DNA of 64,000 nt from Ruminiclostridium herbifermentans. Lineage in GTDB: Bacteria > Bacillota > Clostridia > Acetivibrionales > DSM-1351. The DNA is taken from the NCBI RefSeq assembly GCF_005473905.2, contig NZ_CP061336.1, positions 2,286,501 to 2,350,500 of the forward strand, given 5' to 3'. This document shows, piece after piece, positions 25,141 through 36,500 of the stretch. The notes under the pieces were generated by a model. That model was given only the letters and a program-made list of their open reading frames with translations, ran no database searches and was not told the origin of the DNA. The position numbers and the translations under genes were made by a program. The stretch's first letter is position 1; the number at the start of each line of letters is the position of its first letter.

Positions 25141-27735
25141 ATGAAAAAAAATATATCTTTTATTATAAGTATTATAATTATCATTTTATTAAGTATGCAA
25201 ATGAGTAATGTTTCTGCTTTTGATATTTCGGAAAGTACTGATAATAACATCAAAACACTAAAAACAGTATATGGAGATATTAACAATGATGGAGATATTG
25301 ATAGCTTAGATTATGCAACACTTAAAATGTACCTGTTAGAGGCAGATAATGAGTATAATGAATGTTATGACCTTAACAAAGATAATTCTGTCGATGCAAT
25401 TGATTTTGCACTATTAAAAAAATACTTGCTAATTTATGAACAAATTGAAAAAACAGTTGATACAGATGGAGATGGGTTACCTGATTACTATGAAAAAATG
25501 ATTGGTACTGATTTAAATAAAGTTGATACGGATGGGGATGGTATAAATGACTATAATGAAGTGATTTTATTGCATTCTGATCCGTTATCCAGTGATAGTG
25601 ATAAAAACGGAATAAGTGATGGCGATGAAATTTATATGATAAAAAAATCGCTTGAGGATACAGGAAATCTTGAAATAAAGCCTACTGTAACACTTGAACT
25701 TAAAGGTAATGATATAGATACATTACAAATTAATAAAATATCTGATTACCATGATCAAATATTTAAAACGTTTGATGGTTATACGGGATTAGGTTTTGAC
25801 TTTAGCGTAAATACAGTATTTAGTGAAGCAATTATAAGTTATACATTTAAGGATGGTTTAAATAAAAATTCTAATAAAATTTATGAAATATGCGAATTTA
25901 ATGAAGAAGAAAATACGCTTATACCAGTTGAAAATCAAGAGATTGATTGGGAATCAGGAACTATTACTGCTGTAGTAAAACATTTTTCACCTTGGCCTAT
26001 TGTTGAAAGAGCATGGGATAAATATAATGATTCTTTAGCAGACAGTATATCTACTAGTAGCTTAAATTCAGAAAAAATAGGGGCAATTGTTTTTGGTATT
26101 GATATCAGTACAGAAATGGAACAAAATGAGTTGGGTCTTGAATCACAAAGGAAGAGAAAGTCAATTGCTTCACAATTGTTAGATTTCATTTCAAATGATT
26201 ATTTTGTAACATACAATTATATCGGTGGAGTAGTGTCTACGTCTTCTAAAGGTAATGAAAGCTGTAATTTGATAGATTCTAGACCTTACATAGTAAGTGA
26301 TTTTTATAAGGGTGAGAATTTTTATAATCAAGTGTTTAACTCAAATTATAATGTTAAGGCAAATTTAGATTCAGGTATTAAGTCCTCAATCAAAAGAGTA
26401 AATCAAATACAACAGGAATATGCTCCCAATAATGATAAGTTTAAGAAAACAGTTGTTATACTAACTGACGGAAATGGTTCTTGGAATTCAAGTAATTTTA
26501 TAGAAAACACTAATGATATTCAATTAATTATTATTGGAGTTGGTAAATCAATTAATGAAACTAAGCTTGAGGCTATTGCAAAAGCAAATAAACAAGTTTA
26601 TTATTCTGCTAATACTCACCTAGAATCATTGAAAAAATATTTTAAAGAAAATGTTTCAAATAGAGAAAGTAAATATAGTTGTATAGTAAATAAAATTAGT
26701 TCAACTCGAATTGAAAAATTCAATTCGATAGAACCTGTTGCTTTTAGTAGAGGTTATAGTGAAAATAGTGATATTGGAGGTATTAAGATATCAGATTCAA
26801 GTTTATGTAGTATAGGTGAAGTTGAATTTACAAATTCATTAAATGATGAAGAAGATGAGGGCGAGAAAGAGATATCAGTAACAGAAAGAACATTATTTTT
26901 TGGTGATGGTGATGCAAAGTTATCACTAAAAGATTTTACTGACATAGAAATAAAAGTTCGTGCGGAAAAAGGGAATTACCTAGCCTTAGCAGCCTATGAT
27001 AATGCTCAGGCTGATACAGTTACAAATTTCATATTAATAGAAAATCAAAATGGTGAAGCGTATTATTATATTAAGGCGGCAGCATTACGGAAAGAGAATA
27101 TTAGAGAACTATATATTGGTTTTACCGAAAACTATGATTATTCTCAAAATTCAATTGAGGAAATAAACCTATATAATATACCAGAGGGAGAATTAATAAT
27201 TGGTTCTAATTTACATACAACTGTAGTCCCTTATTCACTTTCTAGTGTTTGCTATAATGCATATAATAAAAATAACTCTTCAACTTATAATATAAGTTAT
27301 GAAATAGACTATAGCAATGCAAGTGAATATGTGAATCCAGTATTTAAAGCTAAAGAAGACTCTCAAGAAATGGATGTTGAGACTATGCTTTTTTATACTA
27401 ACAAAAATACAGGAGAACGAACTTATTTATATTCATATATATATAGAGGTAGTAATGTAGCAGAAAATAACAATGGAGTAGAAATTAAAAAAGAAAATGG
27501 AAAGTGTTTTATAAATACAAGTAATATTCAATTAGATGAAGAAGAATTGTATGAATGGATATTATTTTTTACAGTACATCTTAAAGCTCCAATTAATAAG
27601 TATTACGAAGAAGTGACCGAAAATAAAGATCTTAAATGCGAAATGACTGTAATTTTTGATGATATTAATTCTAATATTAATGATAAACAAGTATTTACTG
27701 AATGCACTTATTCTCAACTTCCTATTATTCTATAA
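25141..27735 (+). CDS. Secreted dockerin protein with calcium repeats and VWA domain
   Basis: 864 aa. Signal peptide at residues 1-26. Type I dockerin at about 43-100: two DxNxDGxID-type calcium loops (DINNDGDIDSLD, DLNKDNSVDAID) each followed by a LKxYLL helix. Thrombospondin-3-like DTDGDG repeats at about 106-165. VWA-like domain at about 313-503 with DIST and LTDGNG metal-site motifs. C-terminal beta-rich region unknown. The dockerin would dock the protein on a cohesin scaffold (cellulosome), though here it is N-terminal rather than C-terminal. No catalytic glycosidase domain is seen, so it may be a structural or adhesion component. Confidence 0.8.
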   Translation: MKKNISFIISIIIIILLSMQMSNVSAFDISESTDNNIKTLKTVYGDINNDGDIDSLDYATLKMYLLEADNEYNECYDLNKDNSVDAIDFALLKKYLLIYEQIEKTVDTDGDGLPDYYEKMIGTDLNKVDTDGDGINDYNEVILLHSDPLSSDSDKNGISDGDEIYMIKKSLEDTGNLEIKPTVTLELKGNDIDTLQINKISDYHDQIFKTFDGYTGLGFDFSVNTVFSEAIISYTFKDGLNKNSNKIYEICEFNEEENTLIPVENQEIDWESGTITAVVKHFSPWPIVERAWDKYNDSLADSISTSSLNSEKIGAIVFGIDISTEMEQNELGLESQRKRKSIASQLLDFISNDYFVTYNYIGGVVSTSSKGNESCNLIDSRPYIVSDFYKGENFYNQVFNSNYNVKANLDSGIKSSIKRVNQIQQEYAPNNDKFKKTVVILTDGNGSWNSSNFIENTNDIQLIIIGVGKSINETKLEAIAKANKQVYYSANTHLESLKKYFKENVSNRESKYSCIVNKISSTRIEKFNSIEPVAFSRGYSENSDIGGIKISDSSLCSIGEVEFTNSLNDEEDEGEKEISVTERTLFFGDGDAKLSLKDFTDIEIKVRAEKGNYLALAAYDNAQADTVTNFILIENQNGEAYYYIKAAALRKENIRELYIGFTENYDYSQNSIEEINLYNIPEGELIIGSNLHTTVVPYSLSSVCYNAYNKNNSSTYNISYEIDYSNASEYVNPVFKAKEDSQEMDVETMLFYTNKNTGERTYLYSYIYRGSNVAENNNGVEIKKENGKCFINTSNIQLDEEELYEWILFFTVHLKAPINKYYEEVTENKDLKCEMTVIFDDINSNINDKQVFTECTYSQLPIIL

Positions 27736-27781
27736 TTATATTTAAAATTAACTAATTTGATATATTGAGTTCATTATTAAT

Positions 27782-27831
27782 AAAGATATAGTTAATAATT
27801 AATCTAAGATTATTAGTTATATCTTTTTATT
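27782..27831 (+). terminator. Intrinsic terminator between the two secreted-protein genes
   Basis: AAAGATATAGTTAATAAT (27782-27799) pairs with ATTATTAGTTATATCTTT (27809-27826) except for a 2-nt internal mismatch, followed by TTAT. Confidence 0.8.
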
Positions 27832-27856
27832 AGAAAAACATAAAGGAGAAAAGACT

Positions 27857-30800
27857 ATGAAAAATAAAAGAAAATATTTAGCATATATACTTTGTTTTAC
27901 AATAATTATGACATTATTACCTATAAAGACTTTTGCAGAAAAAAAAGATAATGTCACTGAAAGAACAAATGCATCTGTATTGAATTATGAATTTGTACAA
28001 CAAACGACTACTCCAAGTGCTATCCCAATTAATCCATCAAAATATGTTGATGATGGATACGAAGTGACTTTTAAAGTGAACAACTATTGGGATGGAGAAT
28101 TTAATGGTGAGTTTACAGTTACAAATACTGGGGAAAAGCCTTTAGAAAATTGGTACTTAAGTTTTGATTTTAAACATGAAATATGCGATATTTGGAATGC
28201 TGAAATCGTATCTCATAAAGGGGATAATTATATTGTTAAAAATAAGAAATATATTCAGGATATACCAATTAATGAAAATATAACATTTGGTTTTCAGGCA
28301 AAATGGACAAATGAAATTATTGCACCTGAACAATATAGTTTAATTATTCAAGAACAACCAGTTGCAAGTGAAGATTACAATATTGATTTTATAGTTTTGA
28401 ATGATTGGGGAAGCGGTTTCAATGGTCAAATTAGTATTACAAATAATACACAAGAAACAATAGAAGATTGGATATTAGAATTTGATTCTAATAGAGAAAT
28501 TGAAAATTTTTGGACAGCTAATATAGAAAAACATGAAGGCGGACATTATGTTATTAAAAATGCTGAATACAATAGCAATATAGAGCCTCGGCAAACTTTG
28601 ATTTTAGGTTTTTCTGCTAAACTTGGAGGGGAATCTATAAATATATCTAATTTTCAGCTAAAATCTTGTAATTTAAAACCAGTTATTGAAATTGATCAGT
28701 TAACGGATGAAACAGATACATATGTCGTTAATACAAAAACTATTAATTTAAGTGGCTCGGTACAGTCTGCAGGAAAAGTTGAAGAAGTAAAATATGAATT
28801 AGAAGGCCGTAATGGAGAGACTATCACTGGAACTGCTGAAGGAACTACTAATTGGAAGATAGACAATTTAGATGTACATATAGGTAGAAGCGATATTAAA
28901 ATCATAGCCAGTACTCAATTTGGAAAAGTAATTGAAAAATCCTTTGTAATTGATAGAATGAGTACAGAAGTTAATTTATCAGAAGATATGTATGTACCAG
29001 ACCAAGCACAGTGCCTTGAAATAATGGAAAGTATCAGGGGGTATTGGATTGATAAACATGACAAAGACAATGTACGATTTGCTCTTCTTATGGATGAGAT
29101 AAATCCCTTAAAGGAAGCTCTAGATAAAGGAAATATAGCTGAGGGTGATATTTTATTTATACCAGCTAATGAAAAGATGACTATCGAATTTGTAAAAATG
29201 ATAGTAGGACAAGGGGAACTCTTGGATGATTATGTTTATAATGATTTGAATAGTGACTTACAAGAATTATATCCACAAGATGAGTATCCAAATGAACATT
29301 ACCATATTGTTTATTTTAAAAATGTAGGTTTTATGGATATTTTTAAGGATGATATAAGAATAAGTGCTAATTCTATCGACTTAGATGATCCTATAGCTTT
29401 CTCAACATTTAAAAATGATGTTAAGATAAATGTTACAACTTCATCAGGAATTAATGTGTTAAATGAACCAAGGCTACTAAGTTCTAATAGTAATTCTATT
29501 AGTTCTAGTAGGAATAGCTCAGGAATAAAGCTAGAAAATATTAAGATAGAACCAAAAGTTTCATTTGGAGGTAAATCACATGAAGTTACTTTTCAGTTTT
29601 TAGACTGTGTCATTTATGATAATGATAATGATGAAACAACAAAAAATGACCAAATAAAGTTAAATGGTAAAGTGGGGCTAAATAATTTAAAGTTTGATAC
29701 AGAAATTTTTTGGAAACCAACATTAAATGATGTGTTACCACAATGGATTAAGTGCATATTAACATATGATCAGATTACAGAAACTAATATAAAGTTTAAC
29801 GGTAAATATTCCTTAAAAGATATGTTTTTTTCAGGGATAAATTCAAATTTCAAATTTGATAATAAAAGAGAATTCGATTACAATGTTCTATCACTAGATA
29901 TTAATGCAGAGATGACTGGTGTAGATATGAGTGATACACTTATTCTGGGCGCTATTGGAATTAATACAGCTCCTGTTTCCGCTGTCATTAAAAAGGTAAA
30001 AGACATATCGAATGATACGATAAGAATCCCATTGAAACCTATAATTGTAGTAATGCTAACAATGGATATTAATGGTGAGATATCCTGTCAAATTGGTTTA
30101 AATTACGAATATAGCCAAAAATATAAAAAAGGTTTTGAACTAAGAGAATCTGATAATAAAAAAGAGTACAAATACGAAGCTGGAACTTCAGTTTATGATT
30201 TAGGATTTAATAGAGAGTTAATTATATATGATGAACAGTCAGAGCCTGATAAAGAGCTATTTATAGAAGGAAAAGGAAAACTTGAGGCTAGCGTAGCGCC
30301 TGGTGTTAAAGTTGGTTTAATGACTGCAGGAATTATGCCAGCTATTATTTCAGCATGCGTGTCTTTTGAAACAAAGGCAGAAGTAGAAGGTAAAATTACT
30401 ATATTTCCAAAATTTGAGTTGGACGGATTTGTTTCTACTCAGCTTGATATCTTATTAAAAGCTGCAATGTCACTTCGTTTAAAAGCAGAAGCTAAGAAAA
30501 TTGGTTCTGTTGATATAGAGATGCCACCTTTGGAGTATGAGTATCCAATTTTCCAATACAAGTATACTACTGATGGCTTTAAATTAGAAGGAACAGTTTA
30601 TGATGGTATAATTGAGGCGGTCAATCCAATTTCGGATAAAAAACCAGCAAGCACTATGGTTAATAAAGCACTTAGCAATGTCAAGATAAGTATAGTAGGC
30701 ACTGATGCCAACAATTCTTCAATAAATGAAGAGTGTTATTCTGATACTAATGGTGCATATAAAATTAGAGGTTTGAAAAAGGGAAATTATAAAATTACAT

Positions 30801-32200
30801 ATTCTAAAAAAGGATATAAGGATGTTATTACTTATCAGACTATTAATCTAGACAAGAAGCTATATACAACAATAAATAGAGGAAAATATGATTTGAAACT
30901 ACTAGTTAAAGATAAAGATGGGAATGCTATTTCAGATGCAATAATAACAATTAATGCAAAGGAATATGGAGTTTCAGAACCACAAAAAAAATATAACACA
31001 AAGAATAATGGAGAATGCTTAATTAGTGGTTTGACAGCAGGTACTTATTCAATAAGTGTATCTAAGTCCGGTTATTTTGATAATTCTCTATTAATAAAAT
31101 TATTAGAAAATGATAGCAAAAATATAATGCTTGCAGTACCAGGTAAAAGTAAAATACATGGAAAAATAGTAGAAGCTGATGAAGATACTGATTTAATAAA
31201 TAATATGGGATTACAAGGTGTTATTGTAAGATTAGTTGGATTAAATGAAATCTCAAGTTTTACAAAAACTCAAATTACTAATAGTGAAGGTGCATATTTT
31301 TTAGACCAGTTACCAATAGGAAGCTATAAACTTAATATATCTAAGGATGGTTACTATCCTGTTGAAGAGTATCTAACTATTTATGATAACGATCCTATAG
31401 TTTATAATCTTGCATTAGAACTAGTTTCTACTAGATATGTAGGATATGGTACTGCTAAAGGAGTAGTTAAAGATGCAGAAACTGGTCTTCAAGTTGGACC
31501 TGGGTTTAGCATTAAGGTAAGAAAAGGAATTAATAATAGAACAGGTGAAATTCTACAAGTGATAAAAACTGATATTAATGGTGCATATTCACTTATAGCC
31601 GAAAGTGGCAATTATACTCTTGAGATTATAGATGACAGAAGCAATCTAGATGCAAATGTACCTAGATATATAACAGGTACAATTAATGTAAAAATATTAG
31701 GAGGAAAAATAATCAGCAATCAAGATGCTACTATTACTCAACAGTTTAAGAATTCTGGTATGGTAAGAATTGTTTTAACTTGGGGAAGTCAGCCTACTGA
31801 TTTAGATTCACATTTAATTGGTCCTAGTAAAGAAGGGGGATTATTCCATGTTTATTATTACAACAAAAAGTATGGGGAGTATGTAGAATTAGACGTTGAC
31901 GATACCAATAGTTATGGGCCTGAGACAACTACTATCTATATTCCAATTGATTCAGACACCAATTATTCATTTTTTGTTCATGACTATAGTAATATTAGCA
32001 ATTCAGCATCAAATGCTCTCTCACAATCAGGGGCTACTGTTAAAGTGTATACAGGAACATCTACTCCTAGGGTCTTTAATGTACCAACAACAACAAGTGG
32101 GAATTTGTGGAAAGTTTTTAGTTATAATGCTAAAACACAAACTATTACTCCTATAAATATGATTTGGTTCAAAAGCGATCCTTCCAAAATCGGAGAGTAA
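27857..32200 (+). CDS. Large secreted protein with tandem CBM2-like modules, regulatory repeats and YfaP-like C-terminus
   Basis: 1447 aa. Signal peptide at 1-28. Two cellulose-binding-type modules at about 67-158 and 174-265, each with W-rich strands (NNYWDGEFNGEFTVTN, NDWGSGFNGQISITN). A large middle region (about 370-900) is of unknown fold. About four carboxypeptidase-regulatory/CNA-B-like beta repeats lie at about 913-1281 (SDTNGAYKIRGLKKGNYKI type). The C-terminus at about 1300-1385 has LTWGSQPTDLDSHLIGP, a YfaP/DUF2135-like feature. No enzyme motif seen. It is probably a cell-surface or matrix protein that binds plant polysaccharide; it follows the dockerin protein but has its own ribosome site. 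Confidence 0.75.
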   Translation: MKNKRKYLAYILCFTIIMTLLPIKTFAEKKDNVTERTNASVLNYEFVQQTTTPSAIPINPSKYVDDGYEVTFKVNNYWDGEFNGEFTVTNTGEKPLENWYLSFDFKHEICDIWNAEIVSHKGDNYIVKNKKYIQDIPINENITFGFQAKWTNEIIAPEQYSLIIQEQPVASEDYNIDFIVLNDWGSGFNGQISITNNTQETIEDWILEFDSNREIENFWTANIEKHEGGHYVIKNAEYNSNIEPRQTLILGFSAKLGGESINISNFQLKSCNLKPVIEIDQLTDETDTYVVNTKTINLSGSVQSAGKVEEVKYELEGRNGETITGTAEGTTNWKIDNLDVHIGRSDIKIIASTQFGKVIEKSFVIDRMSTEVNLSEDMYVPDQAQCLEIMESIRGYWIDKHDKDNVRFALLMDEINPLKEALDKGNIAEGDILFIPANEKMTIEFVKMIVGQGELLDDYVYNDLNSDLQELYPQDEYPNEHYHIVYFKNVGFMDIFKDDIRISANSIDLDDPIAFSTFKNDVKINVTTSSGINVLNEPRLLSSNSNSISSSRNSSGIKLENIKIEPKVSFGGKSHEVTFQFLDCVIYDNDNDETTKNDQIKLNGKVGLNNLKFDTEIFWKPTLNDVLPQWIKCILTYDQITETNIKFNGKYSLKDMFFSGINSNFKFDNKREFDYNVLSLDINAEMTGVDMSDTLILGAIGINTAPVSAVIKKVKDISNDTIRIPLKPIIVVMLTMDINGEISCQIGLNYEYSQKYKKGFELRESDNKKEYKYEAGTSVYDLGFNRELIIYDEQSEPDKELFIEGKGKLEASVAPGVKVGLMTAGIMPAIISACVSFETKAEVEGKITIFPKFELDGFVSTQLDILLKAAMSLRLKAEAKKIGSVDIEMPPLEYEYPIFQYKYTTDGFKLEGTVYDGIIEAVNPISDKKPASTMVNKALSNVKISIVGTDANNSSINEECYSDTNGAYKIRGLKKGNYKITYSKKGYKDVITYQTINLDKKLYTTINRGKYDLKLLVKDKDGNAISDAIITINAKEYGVSEPQKKYNTKNNGECLISGLTAGTYSISVSKSGYFDNSLLIKLLENDSKNIMLAVPGKSKIHGKIVEADEDTDLINNMGLQGVIVRLVGLNEISSFTKTQITNSEGAYFLDQLPIGSYKLNISKDGYYPVEEYLTIYDNDPIVYNLALELVSTRYVGYGTAKGVVKDAETGLQVGPGFSIKVRKGINNRTGEILQVIKTDINGAYSLIAESGNYTLEIIDDRSNLDANVPRYITGTINVKILGGKIISNQDATITQQFKNSGMVRIVLTWGSQPTDLDSHLIGPSKEGGLFHVYYYNKKYGEYVELDVDDTNSYGPETTTIYIPIDSDTNYSFFVHDYSNISNSASNALSQSGATVKVYTGTSTPRVFNVPTTTSGNLWKVFSYNAKTQTITPINMIWFKSDPSKIGE

Positions 32201-32757
32201 TATATAATGAATTAGTAAAACAACTAATAGATTTGAATATAATAAAGAACAGTAAACATAATATTACAAAGGTACCATAATGTACAAACTTATCTAAATG
32301 GATTACTCACAAGATATTTGTTGAATTTGGAATGTAAATATTTTTGTGTATGGAACCACATTATACTAGTTTCTGGTTAAGTATTTCCTAAGAATTAACT
32401 AATAAAATTTAATTTGTATATTTAAATTATTGCCGGATTTTCTTATTATATGCATGGTAATGAATAAATCTGGCAATAATATTTTATAATGATATTCTTA
32501 TACCCTAACCCTTGTACTTTGAGGGTCTAGCCCGTCCGGAAATGAGGACGAGCCCTTTAGGGCGGTGGGGCTTAGATATTTAAATATATTGTTCTAGCCT
32601 TCCATCGTACATAATCATCAATTGACTCATTACCTGATCCCAGTTTCGGTATCTTTGAGTCCATGTTTATTTAATATTCATTTTAGCTAAAGAGAATAAT
32701 TACTTAATTTTGATGGCAACTTAATATTGAGATTCATATAAAGGAGAGTTAAGCAAG
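32201..32757. other. Intergenic region with hairpin and IS605-like end
   Basis: No gene. ATTGCCGGATTT (32429-32440) pairs with AAATCTGGCAAT (32466-32477) except one G-T pair and may terminate the upstream gene. A GC-rich structured island follows at 32502-32575 (listed separately). The rest is AT-rich. Confidence 0.5.
32502..32575 (+). mobile_element. Possible IS200/IS605-type right-end / omegaRNA relic
   Basis: Three small hairpins lie in a row: ACCCT-AGGGT, CGTCC-GGACG and GCCC-TTTA-GGGC, ending GGTGGGGCTTAG. This sharply GC-rich, structured end is typical of the 3' end of TnpB-carrying IS605-family elements, where it also forms the scaffold of a guide RNA. No tnpA or tnpB is nearby, so it would be a solo end. 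A different structured RNA is possible. Confidence 0.4.
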
Positions 32758-32784
32758 CTGGAAAACCAGAATTGCATAATTAAT

Positions 32785-33390
32785 ATGACAACAATTCAAG
32801 AATTATTTTACGAAATAAATAATCATTTATTAGAAGACCAACAGCCATCTGCATACCTTAATGAAATATCTAAAACTAAATTATTTGAAGTATATCCCTT
32901 TAATATGCTTGACAAATTAAAAAAAACAGAGCAGTCTCTAAAGCATCATCCTGAAGGGAATGTATGGAATCATACTATGCTGGTTATAGATGAAGCAGCA
33001 AAGGTTAAGGATATAAGTAAAGACAAAAAAGTATTTATGTGGGCAGCATTACTGCATGACATTGGAAAGCCTGATACAACTATGATTCGAAAGGGTAGAA
33101 TAACATCATATGATCATGATAAGCTTGGAGCTGAGCTTTCAGTTAGATTTTTATCAGAGCTGACCGATGATACGGCTTTTGTAAAAAAAGTATCAACACT
33201 TGTACGCTGGCATATGCAGATACTTTTTGTTGTTAATAACTTACCCTTTGCGGATATAAAGGGGATGAAAAAAAGTATAGATATAAACGAAGTAGCACTG
33301 TTTGGATTTTGTGACAGAATGGGCAGAACGCACGCCGAGCATGACAAGGAAGAGGAAAATATTAAAAAATTTCTTGAAAAGTGTAAATAA
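32785..33390 (+). CDS. HD-domain phosphohydrolase-like protein
   Basis: 201 aa. HD metal-binding motif: NHTMLVIDEA (His), ALLHDIGKPDT (HD), DHDKLGAELS and VRWHMQ (further His). This resembles the HD domain of tRNA nucleotidyltransferase-like proteins and predicted nucleotide phosphohydrolases. ATG 32785 lacks a ribosome site; an in-frame CTG at 32758 has AAAGGAGAG 9 bp upstream and would add nine residues, so the true start is uncertain. It stands alone before the giant gene cluster and its link to that cluster is unknown. Confidence 0.75.
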   Translation: MTTIQELFYEINNHLLEDQQPSAYLNEISKTKLFEVYPFNMLDKLKKTEQSLKHHPEGNVWNHTMLVIDEAAKVKDISKDKKVFMWAALLHDIGKPDTTMIRKGRITSYDHDKLGAELSVRFLSELTDDTAFVKKVSTLVRWHMQILFVVNNLPFADIKGMKKSIDINEVALFGFCDRMGRTHAEHDKEEENIKKFLEKCK

Positions 33391-33582
33391 ATATAATATA
33401 CAAAAGTAAAATATTAGCATAAAAAAACGTATAGTGGTGAAATCTTTGAATATGCGATTGGCAATTCTAGTAATTTTATGTCAAATATACACAAAAATAT
33501 TACTTGATTTTCCATAATTATTTTAATATACTAATACTAATAATATTTTTGGGTTTTATTTACATTACTTACTGGAGGATGG

Positions 33583-36500
33583 ATGTATATGGGACTAAGA
33601 ATAACTGAGAGCAGGCTTCCATCAGGTCTTTCACCACATGAATTAGGACAGGCCGTTTTGAGTGATTGTGGTAAGTATTCACTTATCAGTAATTTAACAT
33701 CACCTCTTCGTGTTGGCATAAATAATGGTGAAGCTATTGTAAATAAGGTTGAATATTATGTTTTTATAAATGAAACTAATATAGCCGAATTTTTCAATTA
33801 CAAATATCAATGGAATATAACTTTGGTTGATTCAGATGGCAAATCCAATATCTTTCTCAAGAATGAAGCACCTGTTGAGAATGGATTTGTATACATTGAT
33901 GTAAATAAAACTGGAAAATTGATTGTATCGGTTACAGTTCTTAATAATGATTCATGTATTGAACTAAGGCTAGAGCAGAATGTTATCGAACTAGATATAA
34001 CACTTGAAAATCTATATTCAAAAATTAAGAGTAATAAAGGCATAAATATTGGTGCATTAGCTGGAAACATTGAAACATCAAGAGAAATTATAAATGATTT
34101 TCATAACTATATAATTTTAGCTGCTCCTCCTCCTTCTTTAGCAAATTCTATTTCTTCATCATGGGCATTTCACTCAACTGACATTCCTGCAAAGTTTTTA
34201 ACTGCAATTGTATATGAGTTGATTTTTGCCTATCCTAATAATACAAAGGATTACAGAATTAATGCCTGTGAATCTGCAGCAAACTTTTTAAATCAAGACA
34301 ATTTCGATGAGTTTCTTTTAAACTATACATATATGATACCATTAGGTGTCTGCGGAATTACACCACAATATGCCGCAAATATACTTAATGTTTATCCTGA
34401 TTTATCAAATAAGGATGATAATGGACGAATACAGAGGATTGATTTGTTTAATATTCTTAGATTTCCAAAAACCAATATACAGGTTTGTTCAGCTATCTTG
34501 TCAAGTATTAAAAGTAAAAATGATAAATATAAAGACATTAAGCAGGAATTATTCTTAAAAAATAATGAAGCTTTGATATCTATATGTAGTGAATTTTTTA
34601 ACGGCTTACGCAATTCAATTTCAAATTATGCTCCTATAAATGAAAATCAGGTAAAAGTCGATGCTTTAGCAAAAAAAACAGTTGATATTCTTTCATATCC
34701 GTTTATTTCAATTCAAAATTACGAGCCTATTTATGGTTTTGAGACATATAAGATCATGGTGTTGGATTGCCGTTCTGGTAAACCTGTTAAAAATGCTCCT
34801 GTTAAGAGAATAAAAATAGGAAATATAGATAGTATCTTTGATATACCATTTGATGATACATTCGAAAAGGAAACTAATGGTAGTAAAAGTATCATTGTCA
34901 ACTTGATTAATTCTCAAAGGGCTTTAAATAACTTGAAGGAAGAGTATGAGGATAATGGTACAAAAAAACTTAGAAGTAAATACGACTGTGGTACACCTAG
35001 CAGCAACTATGGGAAAAAGGGCAGGACAGCCTATAATAAATATTGGACAGAAAGAGGCTGTTCGTTTATGTGCCTCAATACCGAAAATGGAGGAAATCCG
35101 CTAGATAGTGCTGTTAAGCTTATAATGGAAGAATATTTGTCACATAGGGAAACTGATATATATGGATATTTGAATGTAAAAATTCCTAGAATATTACTGC
35201 TGACACAGGAGAAAATCACAATAGAAGTAGGTTTTTATGATTTTCCAGTTGTATTGGAGAAACAGAAAATGGATCCCAGGACTAATCCTATTATGCGTAG
35301 CAGCAATGTATTTAAAGAAACTGGCTTCAAAGTAACTTGGGATGAAAACCAGAGTACAGAATGGGGAAAGAGCATTGGCTGGAAGGTTAGTGAGAAATCT
35401 AACAGTTCATTGTTTAAGATATCCGAAAAAATAGAGGTAAGTATGTTAATAGGAGAAGATGGCAAAGACAGTTTTAAAGAAGAATACACAAACATATATT
35501 TTGATGCCAAAAAGGAAAGAGATGCCATAGAGCAAAAAGATACTAATAAGACTCAAGAGGAAGAAAACAATCCCCACGCGGTTTTATTCGCTATGCAGTG
35601 GTGTCAGCCAGTATGGGATAAATTGAGTGATGCAGCTAATGACAGAATAAATGATATAGCCTTTACTGCAAAAAAAGATGGTAAGGGCAATTGGATTAAG
35701 GACTTGAATATGCACATTGTTTCAAAATATTCGGCAGGTGATGCAAATCCCTTCGGACATTATTACGGTTTTTTTGATATGACACCGCCCACACATAGGA
35801 AAACAAATAATAATCCCAACAGAGTGCATCAAGGAATAGATTTGTTTTCCGGTTCAAGCGGAAGCATAGATTGCTTTGCCTCCCACGGAGGCAGGATAGA
35901 AAATAATACTTCAAGCTCTTACGGACATAATATTTTACTTCGCCTTACAGAAAAAGCGGGGCCTTATTTTAGATATGCACACCTTGATTCTACTAGTGGA
36001 ACTTACACAACTAAAGAACGTGTTTTATGCGGAGAAATTATTGCAAAGACAGGCAGAACAGGCAATATACTTCCATATAACGATCTTCCATCCCATTTAC
36101 ACTTTGAGTTAAGAAACGACTCCGGCAATGAAATTGAACCTAATGCAATAACAACAATTAGCGGCGATATAGGAGATTTAGTCAATGCCTCTATAATGCC
36201 AAGTAATAAATTGCCTCTGATTTTTCCCTGTAAATGCAAATATGGTAATGACAATCAACCAGTGTCAAGCTGTAGATTTTCGGACGCAGAAGTTTTAAAA
36301 ACCTGCTGGGCTGTTCAGGAATTTCCTTATGATCAAGCTACAGTTGAATATTCAAGTAATGGAAATACTGATCATCAAAGTGAAGCTTTTATAGATAGTA
36401 GCAATATAATACGTTTTGCATGTCCTTATATTTTCAAAAAAGATGGTGACAAAAAAGCACAATTACAGGCTCAGTTAAAATTTGTCTATCACAATCAGGG

